This document shows positions 17,598 to 26,527 of a stretch of 64,000 nt of DNA, piece by piece. The notes under the pieces were generated by a model. It was given only the letters and a program-made list of their open reading frames with translations. It made no database searches and was not told the origin of the DNA. The DNA is from Dorea sp. AM10-31 (lineage in GTDB: Bacteria; Bacillota; Clostridia; Lachnospirales; Lachnospiraceae), in the NCBI RefSeq assembly GCF_003435815.1, contig NZ_QTUV01000001.1:572581-636580 (forward strand), in the 5' to 3' direction. The translations under genes were made by a program, and so were the position numbers. The number at the start of each line of letters is the position of its first letter. Position 1 is the first letter of the stretch.

Positions 17598-19127
17598 CTA
17601 TTTCACAACCGCTTTCTTAATTTTTGACCATGCAGAATAGTATTTTGCATTTCCGGCTTTTTTATATGTACGGATACGCACATAATATTTCTTCTTTGAT
17701 TTCAGATTACCAAGTGATGCGCTTGTTATCTTGTTCTTTGAAATCGTTTTCGTCTTGATGCTCTTCTTAAACTTCGCATCCGTTGTATACTGGATCTGAT
17801 AACCGGTCGTCTCCTTCGTCTGCTTTGCCCATTTTACAGTCAGCTTTTTCTTTGTTGCATTTAAAGATTTCACAGATGTTCCTTTTGGAATGATCGTAAA
17901 TGTTTTTGTAAAACTTCCGCTGTATGGTTTCCTGAACGTAATCTTCACCTTGTAGTTTCCGACTTTCTTACATCCGGATGGATAAGATACGCTATAATAA
18001 GAATTTGCAATCTTCTTACCGTTCTTATCTTTTGCAATTACAGATGGTTTCTTTACTTTTCCATCATAAGTATAGGATGCTTTTGCAAGACTGACTTTTC
18101 CAACTTTTTTCTCTGTCTCCGGAAGCTTCTCCCATTTTGCATACAATGTGAGATTCCGGTACATGTTCTTATCTTCGATCAGACCGTCCCGCTCAAACTC
18201 GGACTCCTCATCATTCCAGGCAGACCATGCTCTCCAATATATGTATTTATAATTATTTCCGCTTCCATCTTTCTTAGAATTCCATCCGATAAATTTATAT
18301 CCTGCTCTTTCAGGAATATATGGAAAGATTGCCATACTTGTTCCGCTGTCGGCGCCGCCAAGGTAATTACATTTCTTTACTTTCTCCCCATCGAGAGTTC
18401 CGCCATTGGCGTCGAAATTAAGTATATAGGATTCCTCATCCAGCGGTTCTGTACTCTTATATAAAGCAGTAATATTAACGGCATCCGAATCCTTAAATAC
18501 CGATTTGTCTACAGAAGAAATCACTTCTCCATTATAGTCCCAGCCGACAAAATTACATTCTTTTCTCTCCGGTTGAAATTCTGACAGATCAAGCGTACTG
18601 AACTGATCAGCGTCATAAGTAAGTCGCAGTTTCTTTTTTCCTTGTAACGTACCTGCAAAACCATCCAGTGTAATATAATAGGTTCCGGTGTCTTTAAGCT
18701 CCTGATCTGAGAACTTCGCCACAAGCGTATATCCGTTCTCATATTCTTCATCACCACTAATGTCCCCTGACTTCGTAAACTTATCTATACTTATATTTTT
18801 TACAAGCTCCGATCCGTCACTTTCTCTCCAGCCTTCAAAGACGTTCTTTCCGTTAAATGCTGTAATTCCTTTTGTAAGCTCCGTGATGTCTACGGTTGTT
18901 TCTCCCGGATCAACATTAAACCGGATGAGTTTTTCGTATTCTCCGTCAATATCTGCATCCCAGTCATCCCACGGAACTGACAAAACCAGTGAATATTTCC
19001 CATTTTCACTAATCTCCATGGCGTTTGCTTTTATACTGAAAAAGCAAATTGCCAGCAGACTGACCGCAAACATTGTAAACACATATCCTACTTTCTCACA
19101 TTCATAGTATGCCTCCTTTCGTGTCAT
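17598..19127 (-). CDS. Secreted InlB-repeat/FnIII-like surface protein with a doubtful start
   Basis: From residue positions counted from 19127 the protein has a signal peptide (core VFTMFAVSLLAICFF, cleavage near ANA), several beta domains, and an InlB-type (Listeria-Bacteroides) repeat with 'NFDANGGTLDG' and 'GYKFIGWNSKKDGSG'. An MBG-like domain and a C-terminal FnIII-like module ending KKAVVK follow. A strong AAAGGAGG site at 19112-19119 points to an ATG at 19105, which is out of frame: it reads MNVRK then stop. One extra A in the AAA at 19092-19094 would give a perfect signal peptide, MNVRKVGYVF. The in-frame ATG at 19127 has only a weak site. This is either a frameshift mutation, a base error, or an alternative start. 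It shares modules with the protein at 14130. Confidence 0.7.
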   Translation of the reverse strand: MTRKEAYYECEKVGYVFTMFAVSLLAICFFSIKANAMEISENGKYSLVLSVPWDDWDADIDGEYEKLIRFNVDPGETTVDITELTKGITAFNGKNVFEGWRESDGSELVKNISIDKFTKSGDISGDEEYENGYTLVAKFSDQELKDTGTYYITLDGFAGTLQGKKKLRLTYDADQFSTLDLSEFQPERKECNFVGWDYNGEVISSVDKSVFKDSDAVNITALYKSTEPLDEESYILNFDANGGTLDGEKVKKCNYLGGADSGTSMAIFPYIPERAGYKFIGWNSKKDGSGNNYKYIYWRAWSAWNDEESEFERDGLIEDKNMYRNLTLYAKWEKLPETEKKVGKVSLAKASYTYDGKVKKPSVIAKDKNGKKIANSYYSVSYPSGCKKVGNYKVKITFRKPYSGSFTKTFTIIPKGTSVKSLNATKKKLTVKWAKQTKETTGYQIQYTTDAKFKKSIKTKTISKNKITSASLGNLKSKKKYYVRIRTYKKAGNAKYYSAWSKIKKAVVK

Positions 19128-19159
19128 TTCCCTGTTGTTATAAATAAAATGTAGAACAT

Positions 19160-19330
19160 AGAATGTGCCTTGGCACATTCTGGCGCCTGCGGCGTTGCTG
19201 AGCGCCTGTGACGCTCGTTTAGCAACGACCGCAGTGGAACGTAGACCGCTTGCGACATCATCATTGTACGCCGCAGTGCGCATCCTGCCGAAAGCTTTTT
19301 TATATAATGGGATATCCCATTATATAAAAA
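19160..19330. repeat. GC-rich intergenic element with three nested palindromes
   Basis: The gap between two secreted-protein genes (19128-19443) holds a compact structured element unlike its AT-rich surroundings. AGAATGTGCC/GGCACATTCT form a hairpin at 19160-19181. CTGCGG, GTTGCT and AGCG at 19187-19204 pair with CGCT, AGCAAC and CCGCAG at 19212-19234. A perfect 34-bp palindrome centred on GATATC spans 19297-19330. No coding potential was seen despite an open frame through part of it. It may be an extragenic palindromic repeat, a MITE-like insertion, or a structured RNA. I see no second copy in this window. Confidence 0.6.
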
Positions 19331-19443
19331 TAAGATGCCGGGATGTTCCGTGCCTTACACTTTCACACCACCAACATCTTATCTATATGCATAGTATCAT
19401 ATAAATAGACTATCTACAACGTAGTTTCCATCTTAGTCACATT

Positions 19444-22400
19444 TTATTTCACAACAGTCACATTTTTCGCTCCTGCTTTTTTCAGGCGCTTCTGATAGGT
19501 TTTCTGATCTGCTTTTTTCGCTTTCAGCTTCATTTTGGAATCCGTTTTGGCAAATGCCTGTTTCCCGAATTTTGCTTTTCCGGCTTTAAACTGTACAGTT
19601 TTCAGATTCTTACAACCATAAAAAGCTTTATCTCCAACCCACTTCACATTTGCACCAAATACAACGGATTTCAGTTTTTTGTTGGATTTAAATGCTTTTG
19701 ATGCTACTGCTGTAACTGTGTATTTTTTCTTTGCGATCTTGATCGCTGACGGAATCTTAAGGCTTGTTTTCTTCGCATTTGAAATTCCGATTGCTTTCAC
19801 AGTTCCGCCTTTTACAGTAACGCTGCTGACTTTGTATGCGATTCCTCCGGATACCACTTTCATTCCCGGCTTCACCTGTTTCTGAGTAGCAGTTCCAACC
19901 TTCACTTTACAAACCCGGATAACCGTTCCGCTCTCCTGTATAGTAGAAACAACTGTAATCTGTGCCTCACCGTCCCTAACACCTTTTACGATACATTTAT
20001 TTCCAAATGTTTCCAGCTCTACTGCCGGATCGTCACAATAATATTCTACGTCAAAGCTCTCTGTAATATCATCCGGATATGGAATTGCATTTAATACCGT
20101 ATATCCACCTTTTTTCATTTTCACATCCGTTTTGTTCAAATCAAATCCGTTACAATATATCTCATCATCAACCGGCTCTATAATATGTACTTTACAGCTT
20201 GCTTTTACTTTACCGTTTTTTGTAGATGCTGTAACTACCGTATCTCCAACACCAAGAATCTGTATCTCGCCATCCCCGGAAATCTTACCGACTTTTGAAT
20301 TAGAGCACTTCCATACAAGCTCCTCGTTCTCACCGTTTCCTCCGATTACATAATATGGAATAGAGAATGTATCTGTCTCATCATCATCTGTATGATCTGA
20401 ATCTGTCTGTTGATACGTTTGTGTGATCTTATCATAGCCAAGTATAATCTTAGAGACTGGTTTTATTCTATCAGCACGTGTCCATTTGGCTGTGATTGTC
20501 ATATCATTGTAAATTTCCATTTTCTTATCTACGCGGTACGTCTCTCCGTCGTCGTTTGCGTACCAGCCACTGAAAACGTAGCCTTTCTTTGTTCCCGTTT
20601 TAGGAAACTCAGCACTGTCTCCATCTGCTACATTCTGTATGGAAAGAACTTTTTTACCATCCATGAATTTTACCTGGTGGTATTTTGTCTGTAAGGTATT
20701 TATATTTTCATTCACCCATTTGATACGCGCCTGAATCCAGCCTTTAAGCTGATCCACACTCTGCTGGAAAGTTTTATCTTTTTCGTCTACATCATAGTTG
20801 TCGCCATACTGATAAGCATTATATTTCATAGAATTGCGGATTTTTTCTGCATACTGATCGATCTGACCGCCGTCTTTGCTGGCTTCTTCCATCACTTTTC
20901 GGATCTCTGTCCAACGCGCGATCATTTTATCAGCAAAATCTTTATCCCTAAATAACCGTCCAAACCAGACATTCTCCTTCATTGCCCAGCCTTCACAGTT
21001 ATATTCATTGTATTCATTATTTCCCCACGCTACATAATCGAAATCCCAGAGCGGTCCCCAGAATAATTTGCCATTCCGTGGTTTGTATAAATAAGTACTT
21101 GTACTGCCAAACGCATCACCGTTCATACTGAATTCCTGCATCCAGTAATAATCAATCGCTGCAGCGACATCCATATATTCTGCGTAAGATTTTCCGTCCT
21201 TTTTGAAATCTTTTCCATATATCGCATCTTCTGTATCCTGCACATATTTAGAAATATAATTATACTGCGCTTCATTTTCATAATCTTCGAAAGAAGGTCT
21301 TTCGATCAGATAATCTGTGCCTTGTTTTGTATGAATAATCTTTCCATCTTCATCTTTGTATGGAGACATTGAAAGCAGATATCCGCCTGTGATCGTCGGC
21401 TCATCTGTTGCAGCTTTGGATTCGTCATCTGCCTCCAGATCATCGATATCTACACGGGAGTTTCCGACGCGTACCTGTTCAGAGAGCAGATAACTTCCAT
21501 AATATTGTCCATTCATGACAACATCAACATATACACACTCCGGTGTGTAAGCCATGCCAAGTTTTTTGCCCATCCAGTATGTAATCTTATTACGGATATG
21601 GCTCGGATCATAATAATCAGCTAACAGAACCCAGTGCTTGTTTTTACCCATATTAAACAGATTTGCTTTTTTATCCAGCTTGATCTTGTATGGATTCTTC
21701 CCGGTGCCCCATGTGGAATTTCCACGTCCGCGGATATATTCCATTGAATAGGTTTCAGTCTTCAGATTGTTCGTCTTTCCTTTATCGTTGGCATATTCGC
21801 AGGTGTATCCATTCGGGATCTCCACCTTCATATCACCGTAGCACTCTGTATCATGCTGCTGGTCGCCATTCATCGAATCAATGCTTCCTTTTGTCTCATC
21901 GATATTAAAATATATGGTCGGGACCGTACTTTTCGTAAATGTAATCGCACGCAGTGCCATTCCGGTTGTTGTCTCATTTTCACCCGGAACAATCTTAAAC
22001 GATACTTTATGCTTTCCGGTAATTTTCTGCTCGGATACACTTGTTGTCTCGATTTTGGTGTACCATTTTTTTGCACGTTTCTGCTCTGCAGGTCTTACTT
22101 CTGCAAATGGAGTTGTGTTGTCATCCAGATAAAATTCCAGTTTTGCTTTTGTTCCTTTTACTGACAATGCATCAACATCCACTCTTCCGATCGTTCCGCC
22201 AGAGAAATCAAATTCATCCGCAAATGTAAATGTGTTGTCTGCCACATCCGTCGAATTGCCGGACACAAGAAGTCCTTCTGCTGCCCTGCTGTACGCGGCT
22301 TTTACCTGTTCCGGATTAGACAAAGTAATCTTCTGCTCATTGTAAAGACCTGAAATATTCTGTATGTCAAATGCATCTTTCGATTCTGTATCCGCATCAG

Positions 22401-22560
22401 ACACTGTGCCATCTGCCGCATCATTACCCGCGTTACTCTCTATGCCTTTTTCATTCTGTCCTGCCTGTGCTGCCACCGGAAGCTCCGTCATAGTCGCGCA
22501 CAATGCTGCTGCCATTGTTGCTGCCATAAGCCTCTTCACGAATGCGTTGCTCTTTTTCAT
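19444..22560 (-). CDS. Secreted CotH kinase-like protein with InlB, Ig-like and LRR modules
   Basis: The start at 22560 (MKKSNAFVKRLM) is chosen because GAGGAGG lies 7 to 13 bases upstream; earlier in-frame starts lack a site. The 1038-residue protein has a signal peptide, a CBM-like beta domain (about 115-215), and a CotH domain (about 215-640) with RGRGNSTWG (277-285) and GPLWDFDYVAWG around 503. An InlB-type repeat (about 665-730), an Ig-like segment (745-830) and a BspA-type LRR tail (about 930-1030) complete it. CotH proteins are atypical kinases acting on secreted or coat proteins; whether this one is active is not known. The fusion to adhesion-type modules suggests phosphorylation or binding at the cell surface. 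It shares its tail with the protein at 29422. Confidence 0.85.
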   Translation of the reverse strand: MKKSNAFVKRLMAATMAAALCATMTELPVAAQAGQNEKGIESNAGNDAADGTVSDADTESKDAFDIQNISGLYNEQKITLSNPEQVKAAYSRAAEGLLVSGNSTDVADNTFTFADEFDFSGGTIGRVDVDALSVKGTKAKLEFYLDDNTTPFAEVRPAEQKRAKKWYTKIETTSVSEQKITGKHKVSFKIVPGENETTTGMALRAITFTKSTVPTIYFNIDETKGSIDSMNGDQQHDTECYGDMKVEIPNGYTCEYANDKGKTNNLKTETYSMEYIRGRGNSTWGTGKNPYKIKLDKKANLFNMGKNKHWVLLADYYDPSHIRNKITYWMGKKLGMAYTPECVYVDVVMNGQYYGSYLLSEQVRVGNSRVDIDDLEADDESKAATDEPTITGGYLLSMSPYKDEDGKIIHTKQGTDYLIERPSFEDYENEAQYNYISKYVQDTEDAIYGKDFKKDGKSYAEYMDVAAAIDYYWMQEFSMNGDAFGSTSTYLYKPRNGKLFWGPLWDFDYVAWGNNEYNEYNCEGWAMKENVWFGRLFRDKDFADKMIARWTEIRKVMEEASKDGGQIDQYAEKIRNSMKYNAYQYGDNYDVDEKDKTFQQSVDQLKGWIQARIKWVNENINTLQTKYHQVKFMDGKKVLSIQNVADGDSAEFPKTGTKKGYVFSGWYANDDGETYRVDKKMEIYNDMTITAKWTRADRIKPVSKIILGYDKITQTYQQTDSDHTDDDETDTFSIPYYVIGGNGENEELVWKCSNSKVGKISGDGEIQILGVGDTVVTASTKNGKVKASCKVHIIEPVDDEIYCNGFDLNKTDVKMKKGGYTVLNAIPYPDDITESFDVEYYCDDPAVELETFGNKCIVKGVRDGEAQITVVSTIQESGTVIRVCKVKVGTATQKQVKPGMKVVSGGIAYKVSSVTVKGGTVKAIGISNAKKTSLKIPSAIKIAKKKYTVTAVASKAFKSNKKLKSVVFGANVKWVGDKAFYGCKNLKTVQFKAGKAKFGKQAFAKTDSKMKLKAKKADQKTYQKRLKKAGAKNVTVVK

Positions 22561-22611
22561 CGCTTCTCCTCCTCGCTCTTTGTTCGGGATTGTATTTTCA
22601 TTTACGAACTT

Positions 22612-22640
22612 AGAATACTGTATCAAAAAAGCGAAAACAA
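22612..22640 (-). promoter_or_regulatory. Sigma-A-like promoter of the CotH-domain gene
   Basis: On the minus strand TTGTTT (22635-22640) is followed after 17 bases by TATTCT (22612-22617). The leader to the ATG at 22560 is about 45 bases and includes a strong GAGGAGG ribosome site. Confidence 0.5.
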
Positions 22641-22788
22641 TACACCTCAAAGTATCTTAAGAAAGCATTCAAGAAATCTTAATATTTATATTCCAGAAAG
22701 CTCCATTATTGTTCAGGATGCTTATCTTCATTCGGATTTTTCCGTCTGTCATATGCTTACAACAGGTAACTGAAAATATCCCAAAAGA

Positions 22789-22823
22789 AGCCACCGATAA
22801 CTTTTCATCTGTTATCAGTGGCT
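22789..22823 (-). terminator. Terminator of the sucrose operon
   Basis: AGCCACCGATAAC (22789-22801) pairs with GTTATCAGTGGCT (22811-22823) with one mismatch around a nine-base loop. A short T-rich run follows in both directions. It sits about 45 bases after the scrB stop codon. Confidence 0.7.
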
Positions 22824-22866
22824 CCTTTTCAACTCTGTCATCGTTGAAAGCTTTCGCCCAGCGTCC

Positions 22867-24285
22867 TTATTTTATTTCTGCAAGACAGATGTCTGCTCCT
22901 TCTGCCTGTACATTAATGCTGTACTTATCCGGGTAATATCTCGTTGAAAATACATATTCTCCGTCATTTACAAATACTTCTACGGAAGAGACATCCGCAA
23001 TAACACGGATATTCGTCACTTCATCAGTTTCTACATACCGACAGTCTCTTCCGGCAGAAACGCAAGTCTTTCTATTGTCTGTAAAACGCATCCTGAATCT
23101 GCCATCTGTATATTCCAGAAGCAATTCTTCAGCCAATGCAATACAGAACTGGTTGTTCTGGATTTTATCTATTTTCAGATCATATGCCTTGCAGGAATCT
23201 GCCTGCAGTTTATTTTCTGCAGTCTTTGTAATCGTTTCTTTGTAATCCAGCTCTCTGACCGGTCTTTGACAGATTTTTCCATCTTTCACATAAATCTCTC
23301 TCGGCAGAGTAAAACAATGCTGCCATCCATCTGCGATTGTCAGGTTTGTATACGCTTCGCAGTCCGGCATTCCCATCCAGCTGATGTGAATCCGTCTTCC
23401 ATCTTCTGTCTCAAAACTCTGCGGTGCGTAATAATCAAATCCATAATCCCAGAGTTTATATTCTCCAAGTTTATAAGAAGATAAAATATCTCCCTCTACT
23501 TCAAAATATCCGGACTGATATACGTTACGTTCTTCCCAAATACCGCCTTCTAAGCCTTGTACAGAAGCAGACAGGATTTTCTTATCTCCAATCGTAAAAT
23601 AATCCGGGCATTCCCACATATATCCAAATGGTTCCTTCGATTCAATTCTGCTCTTAAACTTCCAGTTTACTTTATCTTTAGATGTAAAAATGAGTATCTG
23701 CCCTACATCTTCTTTCGTACGCGCTCCCTGCACCATATAGTAAGTGTCCTGCTCTTTCCAGACTTTTGGATCACGCACATGACAGGTCAGATCATCCGGA
23801 TAATCTGTATTTCTCATCAATTGCTTTTTATGTCCGAAATGGATTCCGTCCTCGCTTGATACAAGTACTGTATTTCCTTCTCTTCCGGTTCGGATATAGT
23901 CATACTCACCATCTTCCAGTTTCACATTACCTGTGTAATAGAGATACATTTTTCCGTCTTCCACAAGCGCACTTCCAGAATACACTCCATGACAGTCGAA
24001 CGGCTGATCCGGATACAAGGCAACTCCCTGATATTTCCAGTCCAACATATTGTCACTTATGTAATGTCCCCACATCTTCACGCCGCCTTCTGCGTCAAAT
24101 GGCGAATACTGGAAAAATGCATGGTACACACCTTCAAACTGGCAGAGTCCGTTCGGATCATTAAGCCAGCCCACTGGCGGCATCAGGTGGAAATGTTCCC
24201 GGAATAAAAGCTTTTCTTCCTTTTCAGCCCCCTGTGTTTCTGCGATATCTGTTAATTTTATAAGATCTCTTGTTAATGCGTTCAT
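22867..24285 (-). CDS. scrB: GH32 sucrose-6-phosphate hydrolase
   Basis: The 472-residue GH32 enzyme is full length. Catalytic motifs are WLNDPNG with nucleophile Asp43, RDP with Asp172 as transition-state stabiliser, and WECPDYF with acid/base Glu225. The C-terminal beta-sandwich is present ('RVIADVSSVEVFVNDGEYVFSTRYYP'). It has no signal peptide, so it is cytoplasmic and should cleave sucrose-6-phosphate delivered by the adjacent PTS into glucose-6-phosphate and fructose. The start has an ATGGAG site. It is 71 bp downstream of the PTS gene and ends in a terminator, forming a two-gene operon. Confidence 0.94.
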   Translation of the reverse strand: MNALTRDLIKLTDIAETQGAEKEEKLLFREHFHLMPPVGWLNDPNGLCQFEGVYHAFFQYSPFDAEGGVKMWGHYISDNMLDWKYQGVALYPDQPFDCHGVYSGSALVEDGKMYLYYTGNVKLEDGEYDYIRTGREGNTVLVSSEDGIHFGHKKQLMRNTDYPDDLTCHVRDPKVWKEQDTYYMVQGARTKEDVGQILIFTSKDKVNWKFKSRIESKEPFGYMWECPDYFTIGDKKILSASVQGLEGGIWEERNVYQSGYFEVEGDILSSYKLGEYKLWDYGFDYYAPQSFETEDGRRIHISWMGMPDCEAYTNLTIADGWQHCFTLPREIYVKDGKICQRPVRELDYKETITKTAENKLQADSCKAYDLKIDKIQNNQFCIALAEELLLEYTDGRFRMRFTDNRKTCVSAGRDCRYVETDEVTNIRVIADVSSVEVFVNDGEYVFSTRYYPDKYSINVQAEGADICLAEIK

Positions 24286-24356
24286 CTACGTTTATCTCCA
24301 TCTTATCTATGTCTGAATCTGATCGCTTTTATCTCTGATTGCGAATCATTCAATTA

Positions 24357-26336
24357 TTATTTAACCAGTCTGCATACTTCATCTGTAGAAGTAACTTCTC
24401 CCGGTTCTGCTTTTTCAACTTCGCTGAAATCATCTGCATTCGTCAGGATCATCATTGTCGTTGCCGGATGGCCAGCTTCTTTCACAGCATCCAGATCAAC
24501 TTCAACCAGCACGTCTCCTGTCTTTACCTGATCTCCGTCTGCAACCTTTTTCACAAAACCGGTTCCGTCCATCTTCACTGTGTCGATTCCAATATGAATC
24601 AGAAGTTCACCACCGGTTTTTGTTGTTAAGCACACAGCATGTCCGGTTTCAAAAATATTGGTGATCTCGCCGTCACACGGTGCTGTCACTTTCCCATCCT
24701 CCGGTTCTACTGCAATCGTTGTTCCCAGTAACTCTCCTGCAAATGTTTCGTCTGCCACTTCAGAAAGTGGAACTACTCTTCCTTTTACCGGACTGTATAA
24801 TACTTCTTCTGCAACTGAATCCACAGCATTTTCTGATACTTCTTGGTTTGTTGAATTTTCTGTTTCCATCGAGTCTTCTGCTTTTGCTGTGTCTGCTGCT
24901 ATGCCTGCATTTTCAATCGCTGTTGCTTCTATATTACCAGTTGTCTGTGTCTCCGCTTTCTTATCTGTATAGATCACAAATGAGATCACAAATGCCACAC
25001 CGACAGAAATGATCATTTCTATCAGATACTGTAATGGCTGGTTGAGGCAAAGCAGGATTCCGAAAATACCGGTCACTCCTGTTCCTTTCGCACCAAGATG
25101 TGCAAGTGATGCATATAAAGCGCCACATCCTCCACCGATACATCCTGCGATAAATGGTTTGAAAAATCTTAAGTTGACACCGAAAATCGCTGGTTCTGTA
25201 ATTCCCATAAACGCACTAAGTGAAGATGGAAGTGCAAGAGATTTAATTTTCTTATCTTTGGATTTTACACCAACTGCAAGTGCTGCGGCACCCTGTGCAA
25301 CGTTTGCTGCACTTGCAAGTGGAAGCCAGTAAGTTACGCCATATTTTGCAAGCTGTCCGATATCGATTGCGGTATACATCTGATGAATACCGGTAACAAC
25401 TGTCGGTGCATACAGACTTCCCATGAGCAGACTTCCAAGTCCGAGAGGAAGTGTCAGCATCCACTGGATGAGTCCAAGTACTGCATTTTCTGCCCATACG
25501 AAAACCGGGCCTACAATAGAAAGTGTTAAATAACCGGTCACAAATACACTGACAAGCGGCGTCACGAAGAGATCCAATATTTCCGGAACTATCTTATGCA
25601 GCTTCTTCTCCAGTACGGACAAGATCCATACCGCAATAATTACCGGAATGACATGTCCCTGATAGCCGACCATATCAATATGGAACAGTCCACCAAATAC
25701 GCTCTGTGTCTGCTTGACACCTTCTGTTGCCACTGTATATGCATTCTGCAGAGACGGATGGATCATGATCATACCGATGACCGCTCCAAGATACTGATTG
25801 GCGCCAAATGCCTTCGCAGCCGAAAACGCAATCAGGATCTGCAGAAATGTATAAGCGATATTGCTGAATAAATTAGCAAATACATAAATAGAACTGTGTG
25901 TATCAATATGCAGAAAGCCATTGCTGTTCATAAAATCAAGTGAGTTCATGATTCCCATAAGGAAACCACTCGCTACGATCGCAGGAATGATCGGTACGAA
26001 AATATCACCTAATAACTTAATCGCACGCATAAACCAGCTCTGCTTGTCTGTCGCTGCCTGTTTTGCTTCTTCTTTTGTGCTTGCAGTAATCCCGGCAATT
26101 TTGATAAATTCATCAAAAACTTTGTTCACGGTTCCCGTGCCGAGAATAATCTGAAGCTGTCCGGATGCCTCAAACACCCCCTTTACTCCTTCTACATTCT
26201 CCAGTGCTTCCTTGTTCGTCTTACTGTTATCGGCAATTACAAGCCGAAGTCTTGTTGCACAATGTGCGGCAGATGCAATATTCTTACTTCCGCCAACATG
26301 TTCTAAGATTTCTTTTGCCGTCTTATTGTAATCCAT
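24357..26336 (-). CDS. scrA: PTS sucrose-type EIIBCA permease
   Basis: The start at 26336 (MDYNKTAKEIL) has GGAAGGAG 8 bases upstream and is preferred over a start 8 codons earlier. The 659-residue protein carries EIIB (residues 1-90, phospho-Cys in SAAHCATRLRLV), EIIC (about 105-455, ten or so hydrophobic segments), a linker rich in Glu/Ala (about 470-515) and a fused EIIA-Glc-type domain (about 520-650). The EIIA active His lies in ELLIHIGIDTVKMDG. The fusion with EIIA is common in Firmicute sucrose/trehalose-type PTS. GH32 and LacI-family neighbours point to sucrose. It phosphorylates and imports sugar at the membrane. Confidence 0.92.
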   Translation of the reverse strand: MDYNKTAKEILEHVGGSKNIASAAHCATRLRLVIADNSKTNKEALENVEGVKGVFEASGQLQIILGTGTVNKVFDEFIKIAGITASTKEEAKQAATDKQSWFMRAIKLLGDIFVPIIPAIVASGFLMGIMNSLDFMNSNGFLHIDTHSSIYVFANLFSNIAYTFLQILIAFSAAKAFGANQYLGAVIGMIMIHPSLQNAYTVATEGVKQTQSVFGGLFHIDMVGYQGHVIPVIIAVWILSVLEKKLHKIVPEILDLFVTPLVSVFVTGYLTLSIVGPVFVWAENAVLGLIQWMLTLPLGLGSLLMGSLYAPTVVTGIHQMYTAIDIGQLAKYGVTYWLPLASAANVAQGAAALAVGVKSKDKKIKSLALPSSLSAFMGITEPAIFGVNLRFFKPFIAGCIGGGCGALYASLAHLGAKGTGVTGIFGILLCLNQPLQYLIEMIISVGVAFVISFVIYTDKKAETQTTGNIEATAIENAGIAADTAKAEDSMETENSTNQEVSENAVDSVAEEVLYSPVKGRVVPLSEVADETFAGELLGTTIAVEPEDGKVTAPCDGEITNIFETGHAVCLTTKTGGELLIHIGIDTVKMDGTGFVKKVADGDQVKTGDVLVEVDLDAVKEAGHPATTMMILTNADDFSEVEKAEPGEVTSTDEVCRLVK

Positions 26337-26370
26337 CTCTTGCTCTCCTTCCTCATTCATTCCTATAATG

Positions 26371-26384
26371 TGAAATCGTTTTCA
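26371..26384 (-). promoter_or_regulatory. LacI-type operator upstream of scrA
   Basis: TGAAATCGTTTTCA is a near-perfect dyad with TGAAA/TTTCA arms about a central TCG-T, as in ScrR-type operators of Firmicutes. It lies 35 bases upstream of the scrA start and overlaps the expected promoter spacer (CATTAT at 26365-26370 may be the -10). The LacI-family regulator at 26528 is the obvious ligand. CcpA sites have related but distinct sequence. Confidence 0.75.
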
Positions 26385-26409
26385 TATTTCATGGTTTTAT
26401 GATAAGAAA

Positions 26410-26439
26410 AAAAATGCCATTTGTAAAGATGGCATTTTT
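26410..26439 (-). terminator. Terminator between the LacI-type regulator gene and scrA
   Basis: AAAAATGCCAT (26410-26420) pairs perfectly with ATGGCATTTTT (26429-26439) around an eight-base loop. Minus-strand transcripts end in eight T. It separates the regulator gene from the scrA promoter. Confidence 0.85.
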
Positions 26440-26527
26440 ACTGATATTTCTGGTTCAATTTTGTACACTTCTACCTATAAAACCTGTCTCTGGCAACCAG
26501 TCCTTCCTTAAAACCTGCCCCTGACAG

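Noticed and set aside
19128..19283. N-terminal extension of the 17598 gene through the palindromic element
   Set aside because: The frame is open but lacks a ribosome site, is highly structured DNA, and would place a long unstructured stretch before the signal peptide.
22661..22785. Possible gene between the CotH-domain gene and the sucrose operon
   Set aside because: Only a short ORF without a ribosome site is present; the region contains a promoter and a terminator.
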